Part shown: positions 9,165-18,904 of the stretch, one piece after another
Layout: each line of letters starts with the position of its first letter
How positions within the stretch are numbered: the stretch's first letter is position 1
NCBI GenBank assembly: GCA_038993745.2
Contig: CP160629.1
Span: 434,001 to 498,000, forward strand
DNA from: Aliivibrio fischeri
GTDB lineage: Bacteria > Pseudomonadota > Gammaproteobacteria > Enterobacterales > Vibrionaceae
Direction: 5' to 3'
Length of the DNA stretch: 64,000 nucleotides
Made by a program: the position numbers and the translations under genes
Notes under the pieces: model-generated
Seen by the model: only the letters and a program-made list of their open reading frames with translations
The model's database searches: none
Told to the model about the DNA's origin: nothing

Positions 9165-9896
9165 TTAGCCAAGATCGCCAAAACGAACTTGTAGGGCTGT
9201 AATTGCGGTAAGCGCTGCGGTTTCTGTTCGTAGAACACGAGGACCAAGCAGCGTTTCTTCAAATTGATATTGTTCTGTCATGCTAATTTCATCAGACGAT
9301 AAACCGCCTTCAGGACCAATTAACAAGCGTACATTTGTTACCGGTTCAGGAAGTGTATTGATTGAGTATTTTGCTCGTGGATGAAGGTTGAGCTTTAACC
9401 CATCGTACTCTTCTGCGCACCATTCTTCTAATGACATAATAGGACGAATTTCAGGAACAGTATTACGTCCACATTGCTCACATGCAGCAATTGCAATTTT
9501 TTGCCATTGATCTAATTTCTTTTCAAATCGCTCTTTATTTAATTTAACGCCACAGCGCTCAGAGATCAGTGGTGTAATGATATTCACACCCAATTCGACC
9601 GATTTTTGAATGGTAAATTCCATTTTATCGCCACGAGAAACAACCTGACCTAAATGTAAGTTAAGTGGCGATTCGCTGCTACGCTCAATACGCTCAGTGA
9701 TTTCCACTTCAACACTCTTTTTTGACGCTGAAGTGATCACGGCTGGAAATTCAGATCCGCTTCCATCAAACAGAAGCACAGATTCACCTTCTTTCATTCG
9801 CATTACACGACCAACGTGATTTGCTGCATCATCACTTAAATTTACTTTTCCTTGTGAAGGAAGAAGCTCTGGGTGGTGGATTCTTGGTATTCTCAT
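9165..9896 (-). CDS. rsmE: 16S rRNA (uracil1498-N3)-methyltransferase RsmE (243 aa)
   Basis: RsmE methylates U1498 of 16S rRNA using SAM. It belongs to the SPOUT class; the knotted SAM-binding site is visible as [14 protein letters not shown] near residue 192 and the following [11 protein letters not shown] near residue 218. The N-terminal PUA-like domain contains [20 protein letters not shown]. It sits directly upstream of gshB with a 13-nt gap, as in E. coli. Confidence 0.95.
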   Translation of the reverse strand: MRIPRIHHPELLPSQGKVNLSDDAANHVGRVMRMKEGESVLLFDGSGSEFPAVITSASKKSVEVEITERIERSSESPLNLHLGQVVSRGDKMEFTIQKSVELGVNIITPLISERCGVKLNKERFEKKLDQWQKIAIAACEQCGRNTVPEIRPIMSLEEWCAEEYDGLKLNLHPRAKYSINTLPEPVTNVRLLIGPEGGLSSDEISMTEQYQFEETLLGPRVLRTETAALTAITALQVRFGDLG

Positions 9897-9969
9897 GGTC
9901 TACTTTTCTTTAACTATCTTGTATTTAAGGATGGAGGTTAAAGTATGCTTTTTCAACCTCTAATTATGT

Positions 9970-10674
9970 CTATTTGCGACATGCTTTGTAGACAAACTGG
10001 TTATGGTTGCCTTGAATTTTAGCAATGCGCTTATCGCGTTCACACTCCCATTCAGATACTGGGTATTGCTTGTTCCATGCATTCATTAGCTGACGTTGTG
10101 ACTTCGATAAATTGAAACGATACTCTTGGTTCATGTATAAATAAGTACGAGCAATAGCACCTCTTGATTGTGCTGGTGGCTCAGCGACACGTCCTTTGAA
10201 ATCCACTTTGAAGGCACACTGACCGTAATATGCGCCTTTATTGCCATTCCATTGTGAGAAACGGAAATTAGATCGGTCACCATTTACTTCGCCAATTGCT
10301 GGAACAAGGTTATGCAAATCAGCTTCCATTAACTTAAATTGCTTATCTTTTCGGGTGCAGTTTTTACGGCCCCCATCTTGCCAACATTGACGTTGGTGGC
10401 CAAATTGCCATGCTGGAACGACGTGCTCCCATTCGATTCGGCTTGCTCGCTTTTCTTGTTTACGCACGTTATAACCACAACTTTGTAAATCAGGAATGCC
10501 TTTCTTTTTATCTTTCCAAGTTATGTCACAGCCACAATAAAATGAGGTTGGATGATCTAAATAGATTTTGACAGCTTCTTTTTTGGCTTTTGAAAATGAA
10601 GAAGGAGGAGCGGCTAATACATTAAATGCAGAGCCAATAGCGATAATGCTAATAAGTAAGCGGATTAATTTCAT
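9970..10674 (-). CDS. endA: Endonuclease I, periplasmic/secreted DNase EndA (234 aa)
   Basis: This is a Vvn/EndA-type nonspecific nuclease exported by a Sec signal peptide (cleavage expected after VLAA near residue 22). The beta-beta-alpha-metal active-site segment is [12 protein letters not shown] (His general base) with the Mg-ligand region [17 protein letters not shown]. Eight cysteines suggest the disulfide-bonded fold known for Vvn, which keeps the enzyme inactive in the reducing cytoplasm. Vibrio Dns-type nucleases degrade extracellular DNA and limit natural transformation. The position between sprT and rsmE is conserved. Confidence 0.95.
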   Translation of the reverse strand: MKLIRLLISIIAIGSAFNVLAAPPSSFSKAKKEAVKIYLDHPTSFYCGCDITWKDKKKGIPDLQSCGYNVRKQEKRASRIEWEHVVPAWQFGHQRQCWQDGGRKNCTRKDKQFKLMEADLHNLVPAIGEVNGDRSNFRFSQWNGNKGAYYGQCAFKVDFKGRVAEPPAQSRGAIARTYLYMNQEYRFNLSKSQRQLMNAWNKQYPVSEWECERDKRIAKIQGNHNQFVYKACRK

Positions 10675-10750
10675 AATAACTACTACTGATGATTGTATTA
10701 ATTCAGTAAGAGTAGCTTATTGTTAAACCGCTTTATAGATAAATTAATTA

Positions 10751-11266
10751 TTAGAAGTCGTTAATTTCACTACAGTTGATTTTGGCTCGAGACAGTTTTA
10801 ATGGCGATTGACAGTTTTTACATACATATTGAGTCTGTTTTTTTTGCACTCGATTATGGCGACGTACCGTTAATTCGTGTGTCGAGCATTTGCAACGATA
10901 AGGAAAGGTTTTTCCTTTAACTGAATCGACACTGAAACTGTGTGTTGTACGAGCGGGGAGATTGAATACCTGATTCATTACTCCTTGCCATTCTTTTCCA
11001 TGAGGGCGCACACGGCCATACAATTTGAATGTGATTAGGTGAGCGATTTCATGAGGGATCACTTCATTAATAAACGTGTGTTGATTTTCTTCTAATAAAA
11101 TAGGGTTAATGCGTATTTCCCAACCTTGAAGACGTGCTGTCCCTGCGATTTTGCCACGCTGAGTAAATTTGATTTCTGGCAGAGAAAAAGGACGATTAAA
11201 AAAGGTAGAAGCTTGTTGAATACATTGTTGTGCTTTTGCTATTGATGCTTGTTGAAGTGGGGTCAT
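10751..11266 (-). CDS. sprT: SprT family zinc metalloprotease (171 aa)
   Basis: SprT proteins resemble the protease domain of eukaryotic Spartan. The zinc-protease motif HEXXH appears as VIPHEIAHLITF near residue 85, and a C-terminal zinc ribbon is suggested by CKC near residue 130 and CKNC near residue 153. The bacterial function is not settled. Length matches E. coli SprT (165). It lies upstream of endA on the same strand. Confidence 0.92.
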   Translation of the reverse strand: MTPLQQASIAKAQQCIQQASTFFNRPFSLPEIKFTQRGKIAGTARLQGWEIRINPILLEENQHTFINEVIPHEIAHLITFKLYGRVRPHGKEWQGVMNQVFNLPARTTHSFSVDSVKGKTFPYRCKCSTHELTVRRHNRVQKKQTQYVCKNCQSPLKLSRAKINCSEINDF

Positions 11267-11380
11267 TACGTCTCTTTATTATCGGTTTTCAAACTTCCGG
11301 AAAAGGAAGAACGATTAAATAGACCATTTCAAAGAGGATTAATCAATAGATAGGAAAATATTATTCATGCTGTAAACATA

Positions 11381-11406
11381 AAAAAGGAAGCCGAAGCTTC
11401 CTTTTT
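11381..11406 (-). terminator. Rho-independent terminator of metK
   Basis: GGAAGC pairs with GCTTCC around a CGAA loop (stem in 11386-11401), with A and T runs on both sides, just downstream of the metK stop. The minus strand has a clean T run. The flanking symmetry would also allow function on the plus strand. Confidence 0.85.
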
Positions 11407-11431
11407 AAATTCAGAAATAAGCAAATAAAAC

Positions 11432-12586
11432 TTATTTAATACCAGCAAAATCACGAAGGATTGCGGCTTTATCTGTCGCTTCCCAAGGGAACTCTTCACG
11501 ACCGAAGTGACCGTAAGCTGCTGTCTTCTTGTAGATAGGCTGAAGAAGGTTAAGCATTTCTTGTAGGCCGTATGGGCGTAGGTCGAAGTTTTGACGAACT
11601 GCTTCAATGATGATGTCGTGAGATACCTTCTCAGTACCGAACGTTTCAACCATGATAGATGTTGGATCAGCAACACCGATTGCGTATGAAAGTTGGATTT
11701 CACAACGGTCAGCCATGCCAGCTGCTACGATGTTTTTCGCTACATAACGTGCAGCGTATGCTGCTGAACGGTCAACTTTTGATGGATCTTTACCAGAGAA
11801 TGCACCGCCACCGTGACGAGCTGCACCGCCGTATGTATCAACGATAATTTTACGACCAGTAAGACCACAGTCACCCATTGGACCACCGATAACAAAACGA
11901 CCTGTTGGGTTAATAAAGAAGTTAGTGTCTTTATTTAACCATTCAGCAGGCAGTACTGGCTTGATGATTTCTTCCATTACTGCTTCACGAAGATCTGGTG
12001 TTGTCACAGAATCACAGTGTTGTGTTGAAAGAACAACAGCATCAATACCAACAATTTTACCTTGGTCGTATTGGAACGTTACTTGAGATTTTGCATCTGG
12101 ACGTAGGAAGTCTAGCTTGCCACTCTTACGTACTTCAGCTTGTTTTTGAACAAGTAGGTGAGAGTAGGTAATTGGAGCTGGCATTAAAATTGGCGTTTCG
12201 TTAGTTGCGTAACCAAACATGATACCTTGGTCACCAGCACCTTGTTCTTTAGGATCGGCTTTATCAACACCTTGGTTGATGTCTGGAGATTGCTTACCAA
12301 TTGTGTTTAATACGGCACAAGAGTTTGCATCAAAGCCCATGTCTGAATGAACGTAGCCGATTTCACGAACGGTTTCACGAGTGATTTCTTCGATATCAAC
12401 CCATGCAGAAGTGGTTACTTCACCACCAACCATCACCATGCCAGTTTTTACGTATGTTTCACACGCAACACGCGCTTTTGGATCTTGTTCTAAGATCGCA
12501 TCAAGTACTGCATCTGAAATCTGATCTGCAATTTTATCTGGATGACCTTCTGATACTGACTCAGAGGTAAATAGGTGCTTAGCCAT
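11432..12586 (-). CDS. metK: S-adenosylmethionine synthetase MetK (384 aa)
   Basis: MetK makes SAM from methionine and ATP. Conserved motifs include [18 protein letters not shown] near residues 11-28, the [12 protein letters not shown] hexapeptide region near 116, and the P-loop-like [19 protein letters not shown] near 259. Length equals the E. coli enzyme. The gene is monocistronic here, with its own terminator downstream and three MetJ-box-like octamers upstream (12639-12686), including one perfect AGACGTCT, so methionine-pathway repression by MetJ is likely. Confidence 0.97.
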   Translation of the reverse strand: MAKHLFTSESVSEGHPDKIADQISDAVLDAILEQDPKARVACETYVKTGMVMVGGEVTTSAWVDIEEITRETVREIGYVHSDMGFDANSCAVLNTIGKQSPDINQGVDKADPKEQGAGDQGIMFGYATNETPILMPAPITYSHLLVQKQAEVRKSGKLDFLRPDAKSQVTFQYDQGKIVGIDAVVLSTQHCDSVTTPDLREAVMEEIIKPVLPAEWLNKDTNFFINPTGRFVIGGPMGDCGLTGRKIIVDTYGGAARHGGGAFSGKDPSKVDRSAAYAARYVAKNIVAAGMADRCEIQLSYAIGVADPTSIMVETFGTEKVSHDIIIEAVRQNFDLRPYGLQEMLNLLQPIYKKTAAYGHFGREEFPWEATDKAAILRDFAGIK

Positions 12587-12638
12587 AAGAGAGCTCCACT
12601 TCTATAAATAATAAGTTCTAAAAATACCCACAATCTAT

Positions 12639-12686
12639 ATAAGTCTATACGTTTAACAGTGTAGGTGTTTTTCCATCTAGACGTCT
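12639..12686 (-). promoter_or_regulatory. MetJ operator (met boxes) upstream of metK
   Basis: The MetJ consensus half-operator is AGACGTCT, used in tandem. A perfect copy is at 12679-12686, itself inside the 10-bp palindrome TAGACGTCTA. Two adjacent weaker copies, ATAAGTCT (12639-12646) and ATACGTTT (12647-12654), each match 6/8, and all three lie on the same 8-bp register. Placement 50-100 bp upstream of metK fits repression by MetJ with SAM as corepressor. Confidence 0.75.
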
Positions 12687-12751
12687 ATAATAAAGTAAAA
12701 TTGATTAATTACAACTCATTTAGTTTAAGAAAATAAATATAAGACATAACC

Positions 12752-12847
12752 AATCGTTTGCGTTTTGCTGTGAGATTTATCGGTATAAATCAGGTTTTCT
12801 GTCAAAATCGTGAAAAAAAGCGCCTTATTTACTAAGTAATCGTTTGC
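12752..12847 (+). promoter_or_regulatory. Two AATCGTTTGC operator-like sites upstream of tkt
   Basis: The decamer AATCGTTTGC occurs at 12752-12761 and again at 12838-12847, both upstream of tkt. The first, extended to AACCAATCGTTTGCGT, matches the LacI-family PurR consensus ACGCAAACGTTTGCGT at 13 of 16 positions; the second matches about 11 of 16. A fully palindromic relative lies upstream of fbaA. The 364-bp metK-tkt gap also holds the MetJ boxes and must hold the divergent promoters; I could not fix the -35/-10 elements. Confidence 0.4.
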
Positions 12848-12950
12848 AGTGCCGATGAGGCTTTGCGACAATACGCACCTGCAAATTTAGGTTAATCAAT
12901 AGTGGTTAACTTGCTCAACAATATAGTCCTTCGAATTTTCAGGAGCAGGC

Positions 12951-14945
12951 ATGTCTTCACGTAAACATCTAGCAAATGCAATCCGCGCTTTAAGCATGGA
13001 TGGTGTTCAACAAGCAAATTCTGGTCACCCAGGCGCACCTATGGGTATGGCAGATATCGCTGAAGTATTATGGCGTAGCCACCTAAATCACAACCCACAA
13101 AATCCAGAGTGGGCTGACCGCGACCGTTTCATTCTTTCAAACGGTCATGGCTCTATGCTGATTTATTCTCTGCTTCATCTTTCAGGTTATGACCTGTCTA
13201 TCGAAGACTTAAAGAATTTCCGTCAACTGCATTCTAAAACTCCAGGTCACCCTGAGTACGGTTATGCACCAGGCGTAGAAACAACTACGGGTCCATTAGG
13301 TCAAGGCATCACTAACGGTGTTGGTATGGCGATGGCTGAAAAAGCATTAGCGGCACAATTTAACCGTGAAGGCCACGATATCGTTGATCACAACACATAC
13401 GTGTTCATGGGTGACGGTTGTCTAATGGAAGGTATCTCTCACGAAGCGTGTTCACTTGCTGGTACATTAGGTCTAGGCAAATTAATCGCATTTTGGGATG
13501 ACAACGGTATCTCTATCGATGGTGAAGTTGAAGGTTGGTTCTCTGATGACACGCCTAAACGCTTTGAAGCTTACGGCTGGCACGTAATTCCTGCTGTTGA
13601 TGGTCACGATTCAGACGCTATCAATGCAGCAATTGAAGCGGCTAAAGCTGACCCTCGTCCTTCTTTAATTTGTACTAAAACAGTAATTGGTTTTGGCTCT
13701 CCAAATAAACAAGGTACACACGACTGTCACGGCGCTCCATTAGGTGCTGAAGAAATTGCAGCAACTAAAGCTCAATTAGGTTGGGAATACGGTGCATTTG
13801 ATATCCCTGCTGACGTATATGCAGGCTGGGATGCAAAAGAAGCTGGTGCTGAAAAAGAAGCAGCTTGGAATGCGAAATTTGACGCATACGCAGCAGCTCA
13901 CCCTGAATTAGCAGCTGAATATAAACGCCGCGTAAATGGTGATTTACCTGCGGAGTGGGAAGAAAAAGCAAATGCAATCATTGCTGATCTTCAAGCAAAT
14001 CCTGCAAATATCGCTTCTCGTAAAGCGTCTCAAAACGCATTAGAAGCGTTTGGTGCTATGTTACCTGAATTCATGGGCGGCTCTGCTGACCTTGCACCAT
14101 CTAACTTAACGATGTGGTCGGGTTCTAAATCTTTAGAAGCAAATGACTTCTCTGGTAACTACATTCACTACGGTGTGCGTGAATTTGGTATGACAGCAAT
14201 CATGAATGGTATTGCTCTGCACGGTGGTTTCGTACCATACGGCGCAACGTTCCTAATGTTCATGGAATACGCTCGTAACGCAATGCGTATGGCTGCACTA
14301 ATGAAAGTGCAAAACATTCAAGTTTACACGCACGACTCTATCGGTCTTGGCGAAGATGGTCCAACTCACCAACCAGTTGAGCAAATCGCTTCTCTACGTC
14401 TAACTCCTAACATGAGCACATGGCGTCCATGTGACCAAGTTGAGTCTGCTGTAGCATGGAAATTGGCTATCGAGCGTAAAGATGGTCCTTCTTCTTTAAT
14501 CTTCTCTCGTCAAAACCTTGCACAGCAAGAGCGTACACAAGAGCAAGTTGCTGATATCGCTAAAGGCGCATACATCCTTAAGGATTGTGAAGGCCAACCT
14601 GAGTTGATCCTTATTGCAACAGGTTCAGAAGTTGAGCTAGCAGTTGAAGCTGCAGCACAACTGACAGCAGAAGGTAAAGCGGTACGTGTTGTTTCAATGC
14701 CATCAACAGATGCATTTGATAAGCAAGACGAAGCATACCGTGAAGCAGTACTTCCATCAGCGGTAACTAAACGTATCGCAATTGAAGCGGGTATTGCTGA
14801 TTTCTGGTACAAGTATGTCGGTTTCGGTGGTAAGATCATCGGCATGACAACATTTGGTGAGTCAGCGCCTGCTGATGAGCTATTCAAAATGTTTGGTTTC
14901 ACTACTGAAAATGTAGTAAACACGGCGAAAGAACTTTTAGCTTAA
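12951..14945 (+). CDS. tkt: Transketolase (664 aa)
   Basis: This thiamine-diphosphate enzyme moves two-carbon units between sugar phosphates in the non-oxidative pentose phosphate pathway. The TPP motif GDGCLMEG is near residue 154 with the closing DDNGISIDG near 184; the catalytic His and substrate region PGHPEYG and GPLGQGI are conserved, and the C-terminal [16 protein letters not shown] is intact. Length equals E. coli TktA (663). It is followed by a strong terminator and then epd, so the tkt-epd-pgk-fbaA order of many gamma-proteobacteria is kept. Confidence 0.97.
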   Translation: MSSRKHLANAIRALSMDGVQQANSGHPGAPMGMADIAEVLWRSHLNHNPQNPEWADRDRFILSNGHGSMLIYSLLHLSGYDLSIEDLKNFRQLHSKTPGHPEYGYAPGVETTTGPLGQGITNGVGMAMAEKALAAQFNREGHDIVDHNTYVFMGDGCLMEGISHEACSLAGTLGLGKLIAFWDDNGISIDGEVEGWFSDDTPKRFEAYGWHVIPAVDGHDSDAINAAIEAAKADPRPSLICTKTVIGFGSPNKQGTHDCHGAPLGAEEIAATKAQLGWEYGAFDIPADVYAGWDAKEAGAEKEAAWNAKFDAYAAAHPELAAEYKRRVNGDLPAEWEEKANAIIADLQANPANIASRKASQNALEAFGAMLPEFMGGSADLAPSNLTMWSGSKSLEANDFSGNYIHYGVREFGMTAIMNGIALHGGFVPYGATFLMFMEYARNAMRMAALMKVQNIQVYTHDSIGLGEDGPTHQPVEQIASLRLTPNMSTWRPCDQVESAVAWKLAIERKDGPSSLIFSRQNLAQQERTQEQVADIAKGAYILKDCEGQPELILIATGSEVELAVEAAAQLTAEGKAVRVVSMPSTDAFDKQDEAYREAVLPSAVTKRIAIEAGIADFWYKYVGFGGKIIGMTTFGESAPADELFKMFGFTTENVVNTAKELLA

Positions 14946-14993
14946 TTAAAAAAGCATTAGCTTAATTTAGCGATAAGTAAAAATAAGATGAAG

Positions 14994-15026
14994 AGCGAAG
15001 TTATTGAAAGGTAACTTCGCTTTTTT
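14994..15026 (+). terminator. Rho-independent terminator after tkt
   Basis: AGCGAAGTTA (14994-15003) pairs perfectly with TAACTTCGCT (15012-15021), followed by a T6 run ending at 15026, about 50 nt after the tkt stop. Confidence 0.88.
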
Positions 15027-15090
15027 GATCCTTTAAGAAAAAAGCGAAAAGAGTACAATAACCGCAAATGGAAAAAGAGAGTTATGTATT

Positions 15091-16110
15091 ATGTTGAGAG
15101 TGGCAATAAATGGATTTGGCAGAATTGGTCGTAGTGTACTTCGAGCGTTATACGAGAGTGATAAGCGCGATAAAATAGAAGTGGTGGCTGTTAATGAATT
15201 ATCACAGCCTGAAGCGATGGCGCACTTATTTCAATATGATTCAACTCACGGACGCTTTCAACACAAAGTCACCCACGATCAAGAATACCTTTATATTGAT
15301 TTACCTGACGGCTCTCAAGATAAGGTTCGCATATTACATCAAGCGGATCTTTCTCTTTTACCATGGCAATCGTTAGAGGTTGATTTAGTTTTGGATTGTA
15401 CGGGAGTGTACGGTTCTAAATCTGATGGTGAAAAACACATTACTGCTGGAGCTAAGAAGGTTCTATTTTCTCACCCTGGTGGCTCTGATTTAGATAACAC
15501 TATTATTTATGGTGTGAATCACGATACGTTATTACCAGAACATCGAATTGTTTCTAATGGATCATGTACTACCAATTGCATTATTCCTGTTATTAAAGCG
15601 ATTGATGATGCGTTTGGTATCGATTCTGGCACCATTACCACCATCCATTCTTCAATGAATGACCAACAAGTTATTGATGCTTACCATTCAGATTTACGTC
15701 GTACTAGAGCCGCTAGCCAATCTATTATTCCTGTTGATACTAAGTTGCATAAAGGTATTGAAAGAATATTTCCGAAATTTTCTAACAAGTTTGAAGCGAT
15801 TTCTGTGCGAGTACCAACGGTAAACGTAACTGCGATGGATTTAAGTGTAACAATTAATACAAATGTGAAAGTTAATGACATAAATCAAACCATTGTTAAC
15901 GCATCTCGGTGTACATTACATAACATTGTTGACTATACTGAAGCGCCGCTTGTTTCTATCGACTTTAATCATGATCCCCACAGCGCCATTGTCGATGGAT
16001 CACAAACAAGGGTAAGTAATGGGCATTTAGTTAAAATGCTAGTTTGGTGCGATAACGAGTGGGGTTTTGCTAATCGGATGCTAGATACCGCATTAGCAAT
16101 GAGTAAATAA
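15091..16110 (+). CDS. epd: D-erythrose-4-phosphate dehydrogenase Epd (339 aa)
   Basis: Epd is a GAPDH paralogue that oxidises erythrose 4-phosphate to 4-phosphoerythronate for pyridoxal phosphate (vitamin B6) synthesis. The NAD motif INGFGRIGR is at the N-terminus, and the catalytic Cys is in SNGSCTTNC near residue 155. Position directly before pgk and the divergent residues relative to GapA favour Epd over a glycolytic GAPDH. Length matches E. coli Epd (339). Confidence 0.95.
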   Translation: MLRVAINGFGRIGRSVLRALYESDKRDKIEVVAVNELSQPEAMAHLFQYDSTHGRFQHKVTHDQEYLYIDLPDGSQDKVRILHQADLSLLPWQSLEVDLVLDCTGVYGSKSDGEKHITAGAKKVLFSHPGGSDLDNTIIYGVNHDTLLPEHRIVSNGSCTTNCIIPVIKAIDDAFGIDSGTITTIHSSMNDQQVIDAYHSDLRRTRAASQSIIPVDTKLHKGIERIFPKFSNKFEAISVRVPTVNVTAMDLSVTINTNVKVNDINQTIVNASRCTLHNIVDYTEAPLVSIDFNHDPHSAIVDGSQTRVSNGHLVKMLVWCDNEWGFANRMLDTALAMSK

Positions 16111-16138
16111 ACTCAGTAATCAGTAAATTTGTGATGAA

Positions 16139-16165
16139 AAGATAAAAAAGATGAATTTTTATCTT
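16139..16165. repeat. Perfect 10-bp inverted repeat in the epd-pgk gap
   Basis: AAGATAAAAA (16139-16148) and TTTTTATCTT (16156-16165) form an AT-only-type stem with a 7-nt loop. It has no clear T tract immediately after and may be an mRNA processing or weak termination site between epd and pgk, or a regulator site. Confidence 0.4.
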
Positions 16166-16276
16166 GAAAAAAGTGAACTGCATCCCTATTTACTGAATAA
16201 TGCAGTAAGAATTTAATCGGTTTGGCAATGACGCCGAGCTTGAAAACTTTTTATTATTTAATTGAGAGGACAAAAC

Positions 16277-17440
16277 ATGTCTGTAATCAAGATGACTGAC
16301 CTGGAACTTGCAGGTAAACGCGTATTTATCCGTGCTGACCTAAACGTACCAGTTAAAGATGGTAAAGTAACTTCTGATGCACGTATCCTTGCATCTCTAC
16401 CAACTATCAAGCTTTGCTTGGAAGCTGGCGCTAAAGTAATGGTTACTTCTCACCTAGGTCGTCCAACGGAAGGCGAGTACAACGAAGAGTTCTCTCTAGC
16501 TCCTGTAGTTAACTACTTGAATGACGCACTAGATTGTGACGTTAAGCTAGCAAAAGATTACCTAGACGGTCTTGAACTGAACGCTGGTGAATTAGTTGTT
16601 CTTGAAAACGTTCGCTTCAACAAAGGCGAGAAGAAGAACGAAGAAGAGCTTTCTAAGAAATACGCTGCACTATGTGACATCTTCGTAATGGATGCATTTG
16701 GTACTGCTCACCGTGCACAAGCATCTACTCACGGTGTTGGCATGAACGCTCCTGTAGCGTGTGCTGGTCCACTACTAGCAGCAGAACTTGAAGCACTTGG
16801 TAAAGCAATGTCTAACCCTGAGCGTCCACTAGTTGCTATCGTTGGTGGTTCAAAAGTATCTACTAAGCTAACAGTTCTTGAGTCACTATCTAAAATCGCT
16901 GACCAACTTGTTGTTGGTGGTGGTATCGCGAATACATTCATCGCTGCTGAAGGTCACAACGTAGGTAAATCACTATACGAAGCAGACCTAGTTGAAACAG
17001 CTCAAAAATTAATGAAAGAGTGTGCAATTCCAGTTGCTACTGATGTTGCATGTGCGAAAGCATTTGACGAAAACGCTGAAGCTGAAATCAAACACGTTTC
17101 TGAAGTTCAAGATGACGACATGATTTTCGACCTTGGTCCAGATTCAACAGCTGCACTTGCTGAAATCATCGGCAATGCGAAAACAATTCTTTGGAATGGT
17201 CCAGTTGGCGTATTCGAATTCAAAAACTTCGAAGCGGGTACAGCGGGTATCTCTAAAGCAATCGCTGAATCTGCAGGTTTCTCTGTAGCAGGTGGTGGTG
17301 ATACACTAGCAGCTATCGACAAGTTCGGTATTAAAGCTGACGTATCTTACATCTCTACAGGTGGTGGTGCATTCCTTGAATTCGTTGAAGGTAAAGTACT
17401 TCCTGCAGTAGCAATGCTTGAAGAGCGTGCTAAAGCATAA
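16277..17440 (+). CDS. pgk: Phosphoglycerate kinase Pgk (387 aa)
   Basis: Pgk transfers phosphate from 1,3-bisphosphoglycerate to ADP in glycolysis. The N-terminal signature [13 protein letters not shown] is near residues 11-23 and the nucleotide-binding GGGDT segment near residue 340. The ATG at 16277 is preferred over an alternative start 5 codons upstream because GAGAGGA lies at the right distance and the resulting 387 aa equals E. coli Pgk. Codon use is strongly biased, as expected of a highly expressed glycolytic gene. Confidence 0.97.
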   Translation: MSVIKMTDLELAGKRVFIRADLNVPVKDGKVTSDARILASLPTIKLCLEAGAKVMVTSHLGRPTEGEYNEEFSLAPVVNYLNDALDCDVKLAKDYLDGLELNAGELVVLENVRFNKGEKKNEEELSKKYAALCDIFVMDAFGTAHRAQASTHGVGMNAPVACAGPLLAAELEALGKAMSNPERPLVAIVGGSKVSTKLTVLESLSKIADQLVVGGGIANTFIAAEGHNVGKSLYEADLVETAQKLMKECAIPVATDVACAKAFDENAEAEIKHVSEVQDDDMIFDLGPDSTAALAEIIGNAKTILWNGPVGVFEFKNFEAGTAGISKAIAESAGFSVAGGGDTLAAIDKFGIKADVSYISTGGGAFLEFVEGKVLPAVAMLEERAKA

Positions 17441-17449
17441 TTATTTAAG

Positions 17450-17477
17450 AGCGGGAATCTAATCATTCCCGCTTTTT
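17450..17477 (+). terminator. Rho-independent terminator after pgk
   Basis: AGCGGGAA (17450-17457) pairs with TTCCCGCT (17466-17473), followed by a T run to 17477. This means fbaA probably has its own promoter, as well as any read-through from pgk. Confidence 0.85.
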
Positions 17478-17524
17478 ACGTTTGTTGATGGCAAGGTTTA
17501 TTGATACAATACCGACAGTTGTGA

Positions 17525-17536
17525 GCAAACGTTTGC
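17525..17536. promoter_or_regulatory. Palindromic LacI-family-like operator upstream of fbaA
   Basis: GCAAACGTTTGC is a perfect 12-bp palindrome with the central CG typical of LacI/PurR/Cra-type operators; the flanking bases (GA before, AA after) give a good PurR-box-like 16-mer. It lies 60 bp before the fbaA start. The likely regulator is unknown; PurR and a sugar-responsive LacI protein are both possible. Confidence 0.5.
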
Positions 17537-17595
17537 AAAAGTTTAAACGTAAGTTTTTTAATTTTTAAAACGATAGAATAAATAGGACTATTTCC

Positions 17596-18672
17596 ATGTC
17601 TAAGATCTTCGATTTTGTAAAACCTGGTGTTATTTCTGGCGACGACGTACAGAAAGTATTTGAAGTAGCAAAAGAAAACAAATTTGCTCTTCCTGCAGTA
17701 AACGTAGTTAACACTGATTCAATCAACGGTGTTCTAGAAGCTGCTGCTAAAGTTAAAGCTCCAGTTGTTGTTCAATTCTCTAACGGCGGTGCTGGTTTCT
17801 TCGCTGGTAAAGGCGTTAAACTTGAAGGTCAAGGTGCTCAAATCCTTGGTGCTGTAGCTGGTGCTAAATACGTTCACGCTGTAGCTGAAGCTTACGGTGT
17901 TCCAGTTATTCTTCACACTGACCACGCTGCTAAGAAACTTCTTCCATGGATCGACGGTCTACTAGACGCTGGTGAAGCATTCTTCGCTGAAACTGGTAAA
18001 CCTCTATTCTCTTCTCACATGATCGACCTTTCTGAAGAGTCTCTAGAAGAAAACATCGAAATCTCTGGCAAATACCTTGAGCGTATGGCTAAGATGGGCA
18101 TGACTCTAGAAATCGAACTAGGTTGTACTGGTGGTGAAGAAGACGGCGTTGATAACTCTCACATGGACGCATCTGAGCTTTACACTTCTCCTGAAGATGT
18201 TGCATACGCATACGAGAAACTAAACGCTATCAGCCCACGTTTCACTATCGCTGCATCTTTCGGTAACGTACACGGTGTTTACCAAGCTGGTAACGTTGTA
18301 CTTACTCCAACTATCCTACGTGACTCTCAAGCATACTGTGCAGAGAAGTTCGGTATTGCACCTAACGCTCTAAACTTCGTATTCCACGGTGGTTCAGGTT
18401 CTTCTGAAGCTGAAATCCAAGAGTCTATCGGTTACGGTGTTATCAAAATGAACATCGATACTGATACACAATGGGCTACTTGGGACGGTATCCGTACTTA
18501 CGAAGCTGAAAACCGTGATTTCCTACAAGGTCAAATCGGTAACCCAACTGGCGAATCTGCGCCAAACAAGAAGTACTACGATCCACGCGTATGGCTACGT
18601 GCTGGTCAAGCTTCTATGGTTACTCGTCTTGAGAAAGCATTTGCTGACCTTAACGCAATCGACGTACTATAA
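17596..18672 (+). CDS. fbaA: Class II fructose-bisphosphate aldolase FbaA (358 aa)
   Basis: This zinc-dependent aldolase interconverts fructose 1,6-bisphosphate with DHAP and glyceraldehyde 3-phosphate. The metal and active-site motifs HTDHAAK near residue 108, ELGCTGGEEDGVDN near 174, NVHGVY near 225 and FHGGSG near 263 are all present. Length equals E. coli FbaA (359). Codon use is highly biased toward a few codons, implying strong expression. Confidence 0.97.
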   Translation: MSKIFDFVKPGVISGDDVQKVFEVAKENKFALPAVNVVNTDSINGVLEAAAKVKAPVVVQFSNGGAGFFAGKGVKLEGQGAQILGAVAGAKYVHAVAEAYGVPVILHTDHAAKKLLPWIDGLLDAGEAFFAETGKPLFSSHMIDLSEESLEENIEISGKYLERMAKMGMTLEIELGCTGGEEDGVDNSHMDASELYTSPEDVAYAYEKLNAISPRFTIAASFGNVHGVYQAGNVVLTPTILRDSQAYCAEKFGIAPNALNFVFHGGSGSSEAEIQESIGYGVIKMNIDTDTQWATWDGIRTYEAENRDFLQGQIGNPTGESAPNKKYYDPRVWLRAGQASMVTRLEKAFADLNAIDVL

Positions 18673-18703
18673 TTTTTTATTATAGACAGCTCGAATTGAG
18701 TTA

Positions 18704-18733
18704 ATAAAAAACCGCTAATTAGCGGTTTTTTTA
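18704..18733 (+). terminator. Rho-independent terminator after fbaA
   Basis: The perfect palindrome ACCGCTAATTAGCGGT (18711-18726), preceded by an A run and followed by a T run, lies about 40 nt after the fbaA stop. Confidence 0.88.
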
Positions 18734-18748
18734 TGTTTGTAAAAAGAG

Positions 18749-18828
18749 ATTAGAGGCGAGAGTATAGGGACGAGTCTTTTTACTCGAAGCTAAGCGTTCT
18801 TGTCCCTAGTACCTAAGTGACTTCTAAT
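18749..18828. repeat. Near-palindromic intergenic element between fbaA and srmB
   Basis: Outer arms ATTAGAGG (18749-18756) and CTTCTAAT (18821-18828), middle arms TAGGGACGAG (18765-18774) and CTTGTCCCTA (18799-18808), and an inner GAGT/ACTC hairpin (18772-18775, 18782-18785) form a nested imperfect palindrome. The octamer AGCTAAGC occurs at 18788, 18871 and 18888. An 18-mer at 18882-18899 is repeated with 16/18 identity at 22628-22645. Confidence 0.5.
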
Positions 18829-18856
18829 AAAAAAGCAGCCTGTAATACAGACTGCT
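18828..18856 (-). terminator. Rho-independent terminator of srmB
   Basis: On the minus strand AGCAGTCTGTA pairs with TACAGGCTGCT (18834-18856) with one internal mismatch, followed by a T run (A run 18828-18833). It lies about 50 nt downstream of the srmB stop. Confidence 0.8.
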
Positions 18857-18904
18857 TTTATCGTTTCTTGAGCTAAGCATTCTAGTTAGCTAAGCGTATA
18901 GATA

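Noticed and set aside
12700-12720. HexR site upstream of tkt
   Set aside because: Only a half-site resemblance (ATTACA); the other half does not match.
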